A stretch of DNA of 5,452 bases from JAUWPO01 sp965603285. Lineage in GTDB: Bacteria; Chloroflexota; Anaerolineae; Anaerolineales; UBA4823. Below the pieces are notes generated by a model. The model was not told where the DNA came from and searched no databases. It worked only from the letters and a program-made list of their open reading frames with translations. Within the stretch, counting starts at the first letter, position 1, and every line of letters begins with the position of its first letter. Shown here one piece after another: positions 1 to 5,452 of the stretch. The translations under genes and the position numbers were made by a program. The DNA lies in contig CBFDCK010000177.1 of the NCBI GenBank assembly GCA_965603285.1, forward strand, positions 1 to 5,452, given 5' to 3'.

Positions 1-202
1 CAACGAAATATGGGACATTCCACATCAAAAACAGCAAACCAATACCTCGGACGTAAACGATACCCATTCCACCTTCAAGCCCAAAGCTAGGGACGTAAAC
101 TCCGGGCTGCAATAAGAAAAGCAGTGCACACTGCACATTAATGAACAAAACCGTTCCGATTAGGACGCGACCGAGCCATTTTCTTCTATGCATGAATTTC
201 AT
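1..202 (-). CDS. Small hydrophobic membrane protein, N-terminal part only (runs off the left edge)
   Basis: An open frame on the minus strand starts at ATG 202-200 and stays open to the window edge, giving 67 codons. An in-frame TAA at 226-224 lies 21 bases upstream of the start codon, so the start must be this ATG or the ATG three codons later (193-191). The peptide begins with a basic stretch (MKFMHRRKWLGR), followed by a hydrophobic segment at about residues 13-31 and a second one from about residue 51 to the edge (GIGLLFLMWNVPYFV). A short loop, QPGVYVPSFGLEGG, lies between them. This pattern fits a small integral membrane protein with its N-terminus on the positive, cytoplasmic side. The ribosome site is weak: GGGA about 8 bases before the first ATG. 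It is transcribed divergently from the heparinase-like gene. I cannot name a family. The conserved-looking loop and the clean open frame support a real gene, but the function is unknown. Confidence 0.68.
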   Translation of the reverse strand, partial: MKFMHRRKWLGRVLIGTVLFINVQCALLFLLQPGVYVPSFGLEGGMGIVYVRGIGLLFLMWNVPYFV

Positions 203-303
203 TTCTCGATTCCCAGCAGCCGCTTATTGAATCTCCAAAATTAGTTCATAGCTTATCACAAAACCAGATAACATTTTCCTACTCTTGGTCGGGTTGCTTG
301 AGT

Positions 304-332
304 TTGACCACACATATACAGGGTGATATGAT
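304..332 (+). promoter_or_regulatory. Sigma70-type promoter for the heparinase/glycosyltransferase unit
   Basis: The -35 element is TTGACC at 304-309 (five of six bases match TTGACA). The -10 element is TATGAT at 327-332 (five of six match TATAAT). The spacer is exactly 17 bases, and TGA at 324-326 gives an extended -10 (TGn). Transcription would start near 338-341, leaving a leader of about 90 bases before the start codon at 431. The site is the only strong promoter I see and is oriented to drive the two-gene plus-strand unit. Confidence 0.68.
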
Positions 333-336
333 ATGT
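312..336. repeat. Imperfect inverted repeat over the promoter -10 region (possible operator)
   Basis: ACATAT at 312-317 is mirrored by ATATGT at 331-336 with 13 bases between. A second, tighter pairing uses CATAT 313-317 and ATATG 326-330 with 8 bases between. ATATG is also directly repeated at 326-330 and 331-335. The arms cover the promoter spacer and the -10 box, a usual place for a repressor site. The arms are short and AT-rich, so chance is a real alternative. Confidence 0.3.
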
Positions 337-360
337 AAAAATTTACTTTATTGCGATCCT

Positions 361-377
361 ACGATTTGTTCAATCGT
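361..377. repeat. Short inverted repeat in the leader (ACGATT-N5-AATCGT)
   Basis: ACGATT at 361-366 and AATCGT at 372-377 form a perfect 6-base inverted repeat around the 5-base TGTTC. A further ACGAT occurs at 388-392 and a GCGAT at 353-357. It lies about 20 bases downstream of the predicted transcription start, so it could be an operator half-site array or a weak leader hairpin. It lacks a T-run and is too weak to be called a terminator. Confidence 0.28.
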
Positions 378-430
378 TGTAAAGAAAACGATCAGTCATC
401 AACCTTTCATAAGCGGTCCAAGTTGAATAT

Positions 431-2587
431 ATGCCCAGTTTCTCCATAACTTCTAAAGCCATACGTGAACTAGGCCTCAAGAAATTGGGGCTTTTCACCT
501 GGTATCAACTGGGGTTGCGAAGCGGCTACCTGCGCTGGTCCACCCAGTCTGCATTACGAGCGGTCAAAGCACGCCAACAAAATCTTGATTTCCATCCTGT
601 GCTAGAACTCCCTGGACAGGACGAATTGATCGCTGTGCTTGGCAGTGATGGAATCGCATGCTTGCTGACAGAAGCCGATGAAATCGCGTCTGGTCAGGTG
701 CGTCTGTTTGGGGGCGACCCGGTGCCTCTACAATTGACCCTGCCAGGGCAGCTTCTGCCCTGGACAGAATATGAAAGAGACGGTGGTAAGGCGCATAAAG
801 TACCCGATTACGACCAGGGTATAAAATTCGTCTGGGAGCCGGGAAGGTTTGGATGGGTATATACACTGGCGCGGGCATATTATTTAAGCGGCAACGAACG
901 TTATCCCGGCGCGTTCTGGAAATACGCCAAGCTCTTCCTTGATAACAACCCAGCATATCTGGGACCGCATTGGGTTTCGGCGCAGGAAGTGGCTCTACGT
1001 TTGATGGCGTTCGTTTTCGCTCTGCAAGTATTCAACGGGGCAAGGAACACATCACCCGAAAACAAAGCTCGCCTGAAGGAATCGATCGCCGAACACGCCG
1101 CCCGTATCCCCCCTACACGATCGTACGCTCACGCCCAGAATAACAACCACTTGCTGAGTGAGGCGGCAGGATTGATCACAGCCGGGTTTGCCTTACCCAA
1201 CCACCCTGCGGCTCAAAACTGGCTCTTTTTGGGTTGGCGTTGGTTGAACAATGGATTGAAATCCCAAATTGCCGTAGATGGTATATATACCCAGCACAGC
1301 ACAAACTATCATCGTATGATGCTCCAAATCGCGCTGTGGGTTAATGCGCTTGCAGAAAAATCCAATCAGGGAATCGAACCCACTCCGGCGAATTATGGGT
1401 TTTCCCGGGAAAGCTCTCAACGATTGACCAGCGCCACTCTCTGGCTGCTAGCTGTTCTTGATCAACAAAGTGGATGTGTCCCCAACCTGGGTCCCAACGA
1501 CGGAGCGTATATCCTGCCTTTGACGGTCTGCTCTCACAGCGATTTCCGTCCTGTATTACAGGCAGCAGCCTGCGCGTTCCTGGGAGAGCAACCTTTTCCT
1601 GCAGGTCAGTGGGACGAGATGAATTTGTGGTTGAGGGATAACTGGCAAGGGGAGAGGGGAAAAAACAATTCCCATTATCACCGGTCCGCTATCCCTGCGC
1701 AAAAATCTCCTCACGTTCTATACAACACATCCAATGATTCATGGGCTTATATCCGCGTTGCCCAATTTAGCGACCGTCCAGGTCATGCAGACCAACTGCA
1801 CGTAGATTTGTGGTGGCGCGGTCTGAACATTGCTCAGGATGCTGGAACCTTCTCCTACAATGCGCAGCCACCGTGGGATAACGCCCTGACACACACTAGT
1901 GTGCACAACACTCTCACGGTAAACGAGTGCGACCAGATGACCCCTGCCAGCAGGTTTTTGTACCTGGATTGGGCGCAGGCACAGCTTGTATCTCACGAAC
2001 GGGCGGAGGATGGAGCCTGGGAGCGGATTGCTGCCCAGCATAACGGCTACCACCGCATTGGGGTCACCCATAGGCGCTCGCTCACTGCATTAAAAACCGG
2101 CGAATGGATCGTGGAAGATATTCTGCTCAACAAGAACCTGCGCATTGCAGGTCGCCATTCGCCATTCTCGATATGCCTGCATTGGCTTCTCCCAGACTGG
2201 TCCTGGGAATTCGTGAGGAAGAATCGCGATTCGGGGATCGGGACTCAAACCGAAAGTCGCAGTTCTCAACTCACAGATAAGGACTTACCATTGATGATGC
2301 TCCTTCAATCACCGCAAGGTTGGATAACACTTCAAATGGACTGCACCCATAATGTTGTAGCAACTACGACTTCACAGCAGGGTACGCCTGACCCCCACCC
2401 CCTGCAATTGCAGGTCATTCGGGCTGGCAAGCTGCTGCTGGGTGATGGCCCGATTTCACCTATTTGGGGTTGGTTTTCTCCTATATACGGGGTTAAAAAA
2501 CCAGCGCTTTCGCTGCGGATTAATGTAAAGAGCACATTACCCGTATCTCTTACAAGCACTTGGAGACTGCCGGAGAATTCAGTCTAA
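431..2587 (+). CDS. Heparinase II/III family protein (polysaccharide-lyase-like)
   Basis: This 718-residue protein has the two-part build of the heparinase II/III superfamily: an alpha-helical toroid (about residues 130-400) and a beta-sandwich domain (about 430-700). Enzymes of this group cleave uronic-acid-containing polysaccharides by beta-elimination. Visible landmarks are GPHWVSAQEVALRLMAF (178-194); NNNHLLSEAAGL (237-248), which carries the Asn/His of the active-site region; STNYHRMMLQ (290-299), with Tyr293 as likely catalytic Tyr; RPGHADQLHVDLWW (449-462), with His452 as likely catalytic or metal-site His; and SVHNTLTVNE (490-499). Assigning these residues rests on family patterns, not an alignment. 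No Sec signal peptide is apparent: the N-terminus is basic and amphipathic (AIRELGLKKLGLF) rather than a signal core. An in-frame TAA at 410-412 makes ATG 431 the first possible ATG start, but no clear Shine-Dalgarno precedes it. The gene directly abuts a glycosyltransferase, which points to a role in surface-glycan synthesis or turnover. The exact substrate cannot be told. Confidence 0.88.
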   Translation: MPSFSITSKAIRELGLKKLGLFTWYQLGLRSGYLRWSTQSALRAVKARQQNLDFHPVLELPGQDELIAVLGSDGIACLLTEADEIASGQVRLFGGDPVPLQLTLPGQLLPWTEYERDGGKAHKVPDYDQGIKFVWEPGRFGWVYTLARAYYLSGNERYPGAFWKYAKLFLDNNPAYLGPHWVSAQEVALRLMAFVFALQVFNGARNTSPENKARLKESIAEHAARIPPTRSYAHAQNNNHLLSEAAGLITAGFALPNHPAAQNWLFLGWRWLNNGLKSQIAVDGIYTQHSTNYHRMMLQIALWVNALAEKSNQGIEPTPANYGFSRESSQRLTSATLWLLAVLDQQSGCVPNLGPNDGAYILPLTVCSHSDFRPVLQAAACAFLGEQPFPAGQWDEMNLWLRDNWQGERGKNNSHYHRSAIPAQKSPHVLYNTSNDSWAYIRVAQFSDRPGHADQLHVDLWWRGLNIAQDAGTFSYNAQPPWDNALTHTSVHNTLTVNECDQMTPASRFLYLDWAQAQLVSHERAEDGAWERIAAQHNGYHRIGVTHRRSLTALKTGEWIVEDILLNKNLRIAGRHSPFSICLHWLLPDWSWEFVRKNRDSGIGTQTESRSSQLTDKDLPLMMLLQSPQGWITLQMDCTHNVVATTTSQQGTPDPHPLQLQVIRAGKLLLGDGPISPIWGWFSPIYGVKKPALSLRINVKSTLPVSLTSTWRLPENSV
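2572..2575 (+). promoter_or_regulatory. Ribosome binding site of the glycosyltransferase, inside the upstream gene
   Basis: GGAG lies 12 bases before the ATG at 2588, within the last codons of the heparinase-like gene. The spacing is long. An additional GGAG at 2562-2565 is too far. The stop TAA (2585-2587) touches the start ATG (2588-2590), so terminating ribosomes could restart directly, and translational coupling probably matters more than this site. Confidence 0.5.
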
Positions 2588-3805
2588 ATGCACATATTAC
2601 TGCTCCACCAAGCCTTTGTAGCGCTTGACGAACCAGGTGGAACTCGACATTTCGAACTTGCGCGCTTACTGGCAGAGCGCGGTTTCAAGGTCACCATTAT
2701 TGCCAGTCCTGTCAGCTACCTGACAGGTGAAGTGGGAACAACAGCCCCTTCGTTTTCTCAAACCAAATCAGGTGGGGGTGTTACTATCCTGCGCGTCTAC
2801 ACCTATACCGGTCTTCACCGCAGCTTCGCACACCGTCTGCTCAGCTTCTTCAGCTTCATGATCTCATCATTTTGGACAGGTTTACAAGTACGGGATGTCG
2901 ACCTGGTATGGGGTACTTCTCCGCCGATATTCCAGAGCTTGACCGCATGGGCGCTTGCTCGTCTGAAACGGACCCCATTCCTCTTCGAGGTGCGCGACTT
3001 GTGGCCAGCGTTTGCCGTCGAAGTAGGGGTTCTGAGCCAGCCCCTGCTCATTCACGCTTCGGAGTGGTTGGAACGGTTTCTGTATCGTCACGCCGACCAG
3101 TTGGTGGTGAACTCGCCAGGATACATTTCCCACGTTCAAATTCGCGGCGCAAGTCGGGTGGCTTTGGTGCCAAACGGGACGGACCCGCGTATGTTTGACC
3201 CGCATGAAGATGGGGTCGCCTTTCGCAGCGAGCATGGATTAGAGGGAAAATTTGTCGCTCTGTACGCTGGCGCCCACGGTTTGTCTAACGATCTGGGCAT
3301 CCTGCTGGATGCCGCTGCACTTTTGAATCAGCAACCGGACATCGCTATTGTTTTAGTAGGCGACGGAAAGGATAAACCAAATATGATGTCACAGGCTGTT
3401 GAAAAGCAACTGTCCAACGTCCATTTCCTGCCACCTATTCCAAAAGAGAAGATGAGACAGGCGCTTGGCGGGGCGGATACCTGCGTTGCAATCCTGAAGC
3501 CCATCCCTTTGTACGCTACGGTCTATCCCAACAAAGTTTTCGATTACATGGCGGCGGGCAGACCAGTGATTCTGGCGATCGACGGCGTGATCCGGGATGT
3601 GGTCGAAGATGCTGGAGCAGGGATTTTCGCGACTCCGGGAGACCCACTATCGCTGGCGAATGCTATCCTGACGCTGGCTGATGATCCTCAAAAGGGGCAC
3701 GAGATGGGCCTAAACGGACGCCACTACGTGGAGCAGCATTTTGACCGGACTGACCTGGCTGAAGAATTGGCTATTTTGATGGAGAAAATGGTAAGCGCAG
3801 GGTAG
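2588..3805 (+). CDS. GT4-family glycosyltransferase, WbuB/WcaI-like
   Basis: This 405-residue GT-B fold enzyme should transfer a sugar from a nucleotide-sugar donor to a lipid-linked or growing glycan at the cytoplasmic face of the membrane. The N-terminal acceptor domain opens with MHILLLHQAF and the GGTRHFELARLLAERG segment (17-32), typical of WbuB-like transferases. A hydrophobic amphipathic patch (LLSFFSFMISSFWTGL, 84-99) suggests membrane association. FEVRDLWP (133-140) and VVNSPGYI (173-180) are further family landmarks. The donor domain starts near residue 220 and shows LYAGAHGLSNDLG (225-237), IVLVGDGKDK (254-263) and YPNKVFDYMAAGRPVI (313-328). The last is where the EX7E motif normally sits; here the positions are Thr311 and Asp319, which in my recollection is not rare in this subfamily. 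Length is normal for GT4. Donor and acceptor sugars cannot be read from sequence. It sits with zero gap behind the heparinase-like gene and is almost surely co-transcribed with it. Confidence 0.9.
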   Translation: MHILLLHQAFVALDEPGGTRHFELARLLAERGFKVTIIASPVSYLTGEVGTTAPSFSQTKSGGGVTILRVYTYTGLHRSFAHRLLSFFSFMISSFWTGLQVRDVDLVWGTSPPIFQSLTAWALARLKRTPFLFEVRDLWPAFAVEVGVLSQPLLIHASEWLERFLYRHADQLVVNSPGYISHVQIRGASRVALVPNGTDPRMFDPHEDGVAFRSEHGLEGKFVALYAGAHGLSNDLGILLDAAALLNQQPDIAIVLVGDGKDKPNMMSQAVEKQLSNVHFLPPIPKEKMRQALGGADTCVAILKPIPLYATVYPNKVFDYMAAGRPVILAIDGVIRDVVEDAGAGIFATPGDPLSLANAILTLADDPQKGHEMGLNGRHYVEQHFDRTDLAEELAILMEKMVSAG

Positions 3806-3813
3806 AGGGATAT
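3806..3813. other. Eight-base convergent junction
   Basis: Only AGGGATAT separates the TAG of the glycosyltransferase (3803-3805) from the TAA of tsaD on the opposite strand (3816-3814). There is no room for a hairpin terminator between the genes, and I see no GC-rich stem with a T-run in the flanking ends. Termination must occur inside the opposite gene, by Rho or by a signal I do not recognise. Confidence 0.85.
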
Positions 3814-4908
3814 TTATAATTCCGATAACGGCCAGTTAGGTAACACATCCATGTCCAGTCCATCGCGCTGCCCGTTTAAAAAGCGATAATACCCAGTACC
3901 AGCGACCATTGCAGCATTATCGGTACACAATGATATAGAGGGAATACATACCGGACATGGCGCCTGCTTTTGAATTGCTCGCCGTAATGCCTGGTTCGAT
4001 GAAACACCACCGGCTATTAAAATTTCTTTAGCTTCAAACGTTTTAGCAGCCTCGACAGCCTTGCCCACCAAAACATCAACAACTGCTGCTTGAAAGCTGG
4101 CTGCAAGGCTGGACACGGGCAGTATGCGCCCCTGTTCCTGCAAGCTGCGCACTTGACGCAGCACAGCGGTCTTCAGCCCGCTGAACGAAAAATTCCAGGT
4201 ACCCTGCAACCACGCCCGGGGAAAATTGAAAGCTGTTGGATTTCCTCCCTCAGCCTCCTCCTGGATCGCGGGACCACCCGGATATGACAGTCCCAACATG
4301 CGTGCTACCTTGTCGAAAGCTTCGCCGGCTGCGTCATCCAGGGTGCCTCCTAAACGTTCGTACTGCAGGTGCCCATGCATCAGAACTAGCTCCGTGTGCC
4401 CGCCGGAGACAATCAAAGCTACAAGAGGAAACTGCGGCGTACGCTTATCTGATGTTGCGGTCCCATCGCCATCTCCCGCGTAAGATCGCTGCATCCACGC
4501 CGAATAAATATGTGCTTCCAGATGATTTATTCCGATCAGCGGCAGTCCACTACCTAATGCCAGACCTTTCGCAAAATTAATTCCCACAACCAAAGAGCCG
4601 GGAAGCCCAGGACCGCGTGTTGCTGCGATAGCATCAACCTCATTCAAGCTGATATGAGCATCACTCAACGCTTGCTCGATGATTGGGAATATTATCCGGA
4701 CGTGCTGCCGCGAAGCGACTTCAGGGAAAACGCCGCCGAATTGAGCATGTAAGTCAACTTGAGAGGCCACAACATCCGACAAGATTATGCGACCATTCTC
4801 TACGACCGCCGCGGCAGTCTCGTCACAGGATGTTTCAATGCCCAAGATACGGGCAGGAGGTAAAGGGTCAGTTTCTAATAACTGTTGAGCATTCATTCGA
4901 TTATCCAC
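3814..4908 (-). CDS. tsaD: tRNA N6-adenosine threonylcarbamoyltransferase TsaD (Gcp/YgjD/Kae1 family)
   Basis: TsaD transfers the threonylcarbamoyl group from threonylcarbamoyl-AMP to A37 of tRNAs that read ANN codons, forming t6A. In bacteria it works in the cytoplasm with TsaB, TsaE and TsaC. The 364-residue product is full length and shows the ASKHA-fold landmarks in order: ILGIETSCDETAAAVV (21-36), EVASRQHV (63-70), ATRGPGLPGSLVVGINFAKG (96-115), NHLEAH (128-133, metal ligands His129 and His133), ALIVSGGHTEL (164-174), DDAAGEAFDKVARMLG (191-206), FSFSGLKTAV (240-249), IAGGVSSNQALR (298-309) and CTDNAAMVA (328-336, Asp330 the likely third metal ligand). A polar, Gly/Asp-rich stretch at about 142-157 and about 17 residues before the core make it longer than the roughly 337-residue E. 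coli protein. The start is GTG 4908, preceded by AGG with 7-base spacing; ATG 4896 (residue 5) is also possible. It follows a peptidase gene by 26 bases and probably shares its transcript. Confidence 0.96.
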   Translation of the reverse strand: MDNRMNAQQLLETDPLPPARILGIETSCDETAAAVVENGRIILSDVVASQVDLHAQFGGVFPEVASRQHVRIIFPIIEQALSDAHISLNEVDAIAATRGPGLPGSLVVGINFAKGLALGSGLPLIGINHLEAHIYSAWMQRSYAGDGDGTATSDKRTPQFPLVALIVSGGHTELVLMHGHLQYERLGGTLDDAAGEAFDKVARMLGLSYPGGPAIQEEAEGGNPTAFNFPRAWLQGTWNFSFSGLKTAVLRQVRSLQEQGRILPVSSLAASFQAAVVDVLVGKAVEAAKTFEAKEILIAGGVSSNQALRRAIQKQAPCPVCIPSISLCTDNAAMVAGTGYYRFLNGQRDGLDMDVLPNWPLSEL

Positions 4909-4934
4909 ATAAACGCCTGGTCAGTCAGACCTCG

Positions 4935-5452
4935 TCACTTCATAGGCAAAACAAGGTCTAACGGGAATTCGACTAAGACTTCTATCTCACCGTTGGGACG
5001 AACCCAAACTGTGTCTTCAAGACGAACTCCCATGTCTCGCTGCGGGTAGTATAATCCAGGTTCAATAGTCACAACAACCCCAGGTTCTAATCGATCACCT
5101 TCGCCCGAATTGGTGCGGAAAGATGGACGTTCATGAACGTGAAGACCCAATCCGTGTCCAAGACTATGCACGTAGCCCTCCTGAGTCTGCGGATCGCTCA
5201 TAATGGTAGTATGGCCGCGCGCTTCAAAAAGTTCACAGGTCTGCTGCTGATATTCCATACATGGCGTTCCTGCTTGTAACTCTCCCATAACCTGCTTGTA
5301 CACAGCTAGAACATCGTCGTATAAAACCTGAGCCTCCTCTGGGGCATAACCAAGGCACCATGTGCGGGTGAAATCAAAAAAATAACCACCGCCAACTTCG
5401 CAAGGAAATATGTCAAATACGATTGTCTTGCCCAACTGCAGCTGGTCGCTGT
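4935..5452 (-). CDS. M24B metallopeptidase, Xaa-Pro aminopeptidase/dipeptidase type, C-terminal part (runs off the right edge)
   Basis: The frame is open from the right window edge to TGA at 4937-4935, giving about 171 complete codons of the C-terminal pita-bread catalytic domain. All five dinuclear metal ligands of the M24 family are visible: Asp in IVFDIFP (codon 5414-5412), Asp in FFDFTRT (5375-5373), His in SLGHGLGLHVHE (5156-5154), Glu in TIEPGLY (5063-5061) and Glu in VRLEDTV (5018-5016). GHGLGLHVHE and the TRT motif point to the Xaa-Pro peptidase branch (M24B) rather than methionine aminopeptidase. Such enzymes remove or split N-terminal residues before proline, usually in the cytoplasm. 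The N-terminal creatinase-like domain would lie outside the window. A TTG at 5435 could be read as a start, but it sits inside the catalytic domain with the frame continuing upstream, so the true start is off the edge. Whether the substrate is a dipeptide (PepQ) or a longer peptide (PepP) cannot be told. Confidence 0.92.
   Translation of the reverse strand, partial: SDQLQLGKTIVFDIFPCEVGGGYFFDFTRTWCLGYAPEEAQVLYDDVLAVYKQVMGELQAGTPCMEYQQQTCELFEARGHTTIMSDPQTQEGYVHSLGHGLGLHVHERPSFRTNSGEGDRLEPGVVVTIEPGLYYPQRDMGVRLEDTVWVRPNGEIEVLVEFPLDLVLPMK

Larger units (their letters stand above)
203..430. other. Divergent intergenic region
   Basis: This 228-base AT-rich stretch separates the minus-strand membrane protein from the plus-strand heparinase-like gene. 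It holds a good rightward promoter and several short inverted repeats, listed separately. I looked for a leftward promoter and found only weak candidates, such as a TATGAA-like -10 on the minus strand near 245-250 with no matching -35, so I do not call one. No open frame of convincing quality and no tRNA-like fold is visible. Confidence 0.7.

Noticed and set aside
335..346. GTAAA-AA-TTTAC short inverted repeat
   Set aside because: Five-base arms in AT-rich DNA near the transcription start are expected by chance, and the signal adds nothing to the longer repeats nearby.
564..956. Minus-strand open frame of 130 codons inside the heparinase-like gene
   Set aside because: It lies wholly opposite a well-supported gene, has no recognisable motif and a composition typical of an antisense shadow (many Arg, Pro and His).
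2872..3235. Overlapping open frames on both strands within the glycosyltransferase gene
   Set aside because: They cover the conserved FEVRDLWP region of the real gene in other frames and show no domain or ribosome site of their own.
3790..3840. A bidirectional terminator at the convergent junction
   Set aside because: I looked for a stem followed by a T-run on either strand and found only AT-rich sequence without a credible GC stem.
4090..4580. Plus-strand open frames (65-114 codons) opposite tsaD
   Set aside because: tsaD motifs run continuously on the minus strand across this whole stretch; the plus-strand peptides look like low-complexity shadows.
4893..4910. Five-codon mini-ORF (ATG 4910 to TGA 4895-4893) overlapping the second possible tsaD start as ATGA
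   Set aside because: It could be a leader peptide coupling to ATG 4896, but so short a frame arises easily by chance, and the GTG start at 4908 with AGG at 7 bases explains the region.
4683..4961. Plus-strand open frame of 92 codons over the tsaD start and the peptidase end
   Set aside because: It is antisense to two recognised genes and to their intergenic gap, with no family signature.
4933..5435. TTG at 5435 as the start of a short 166-residue peptidase
   Set aside because: The residues before it (SDQLQ) keep the frame open to the window edge, and the first metal ligand lies only seven codons after the TTG, so a start here would cut the domain.
1..5452. CRISPR array, tRNA, riboswitch, insertion sequence or defence/toxin genes
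   Set aside because: I found no regularly spaced repeats, no tRNA-like cloverleaf with CCA end, no transposase motif or terminal repeats, and no gene of a known defence or toxin family.

Overview
The window suggests a free-living bacterium with mid-range GC. The style of the proteins (a heparinase II/III-like protein beside a WbuB-type glycosyltransferase, and an M24 peptidase with an 'FDIFP...GGGYFFDFTRT' signature) makes me lean towards Chloroflexota, perhaps Anaerolineae. That is recall of family resemblance, not a computed placement. No mobile element, phage gene, CRISPR array, tRNA or rRNA is visible.

Layout. (1) Positions 1-202, minus strand: the N-terminal 67 codons of a small hydrophobic membrane protein that leaves the window at its left edge. 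(2) Positions 203-430: a divergent intergenic region with a good sigma70-like promoter pointing right (TTGACC, 17-base spacer, TATGAT) and short inverted repeats overlapping or following it. (3) Positions 431-3805, plus strand: a two-gene unit in which a heparinase II/III-family protein (718 aa) abuts a GT4 glycosyltransferase (405 aa), the stop codon of the first being followed at once by the start of the second. (4) Positions 3814-5452, minus strand: a two-gene unit read right to left, with the C-terminal part of an M24B (Xaa-Pro peptidase type) metallopeptidase, a 26-base gap, then a complete tsaD. The two units converge with only 8 bases between their stop codons.

How the genes work together. 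The plus-strand pair looks like part of a surface-glycan (exopolysaccharide, capsule or O-antigen-like) locus: a sugar transferase that would build an oligosaccharide and a uronic-acid-lyase-like protein that would trim or cut a related polymer. The minus-strand pair is housekeeping: peptide turnover and synthesis of the universal tRNA modification t6A. The junction at 3806-3813 therefore separates an accessory carbohydrate module from conserved core genes.

I see no convincing undescribed system here. The points most worth checking are the apparent lack of a signal peptide on the lyase-like protein, the possible operator on its promoter, and the glycosyltransferase that lacks both Glu residues of the usual EX7E motif.
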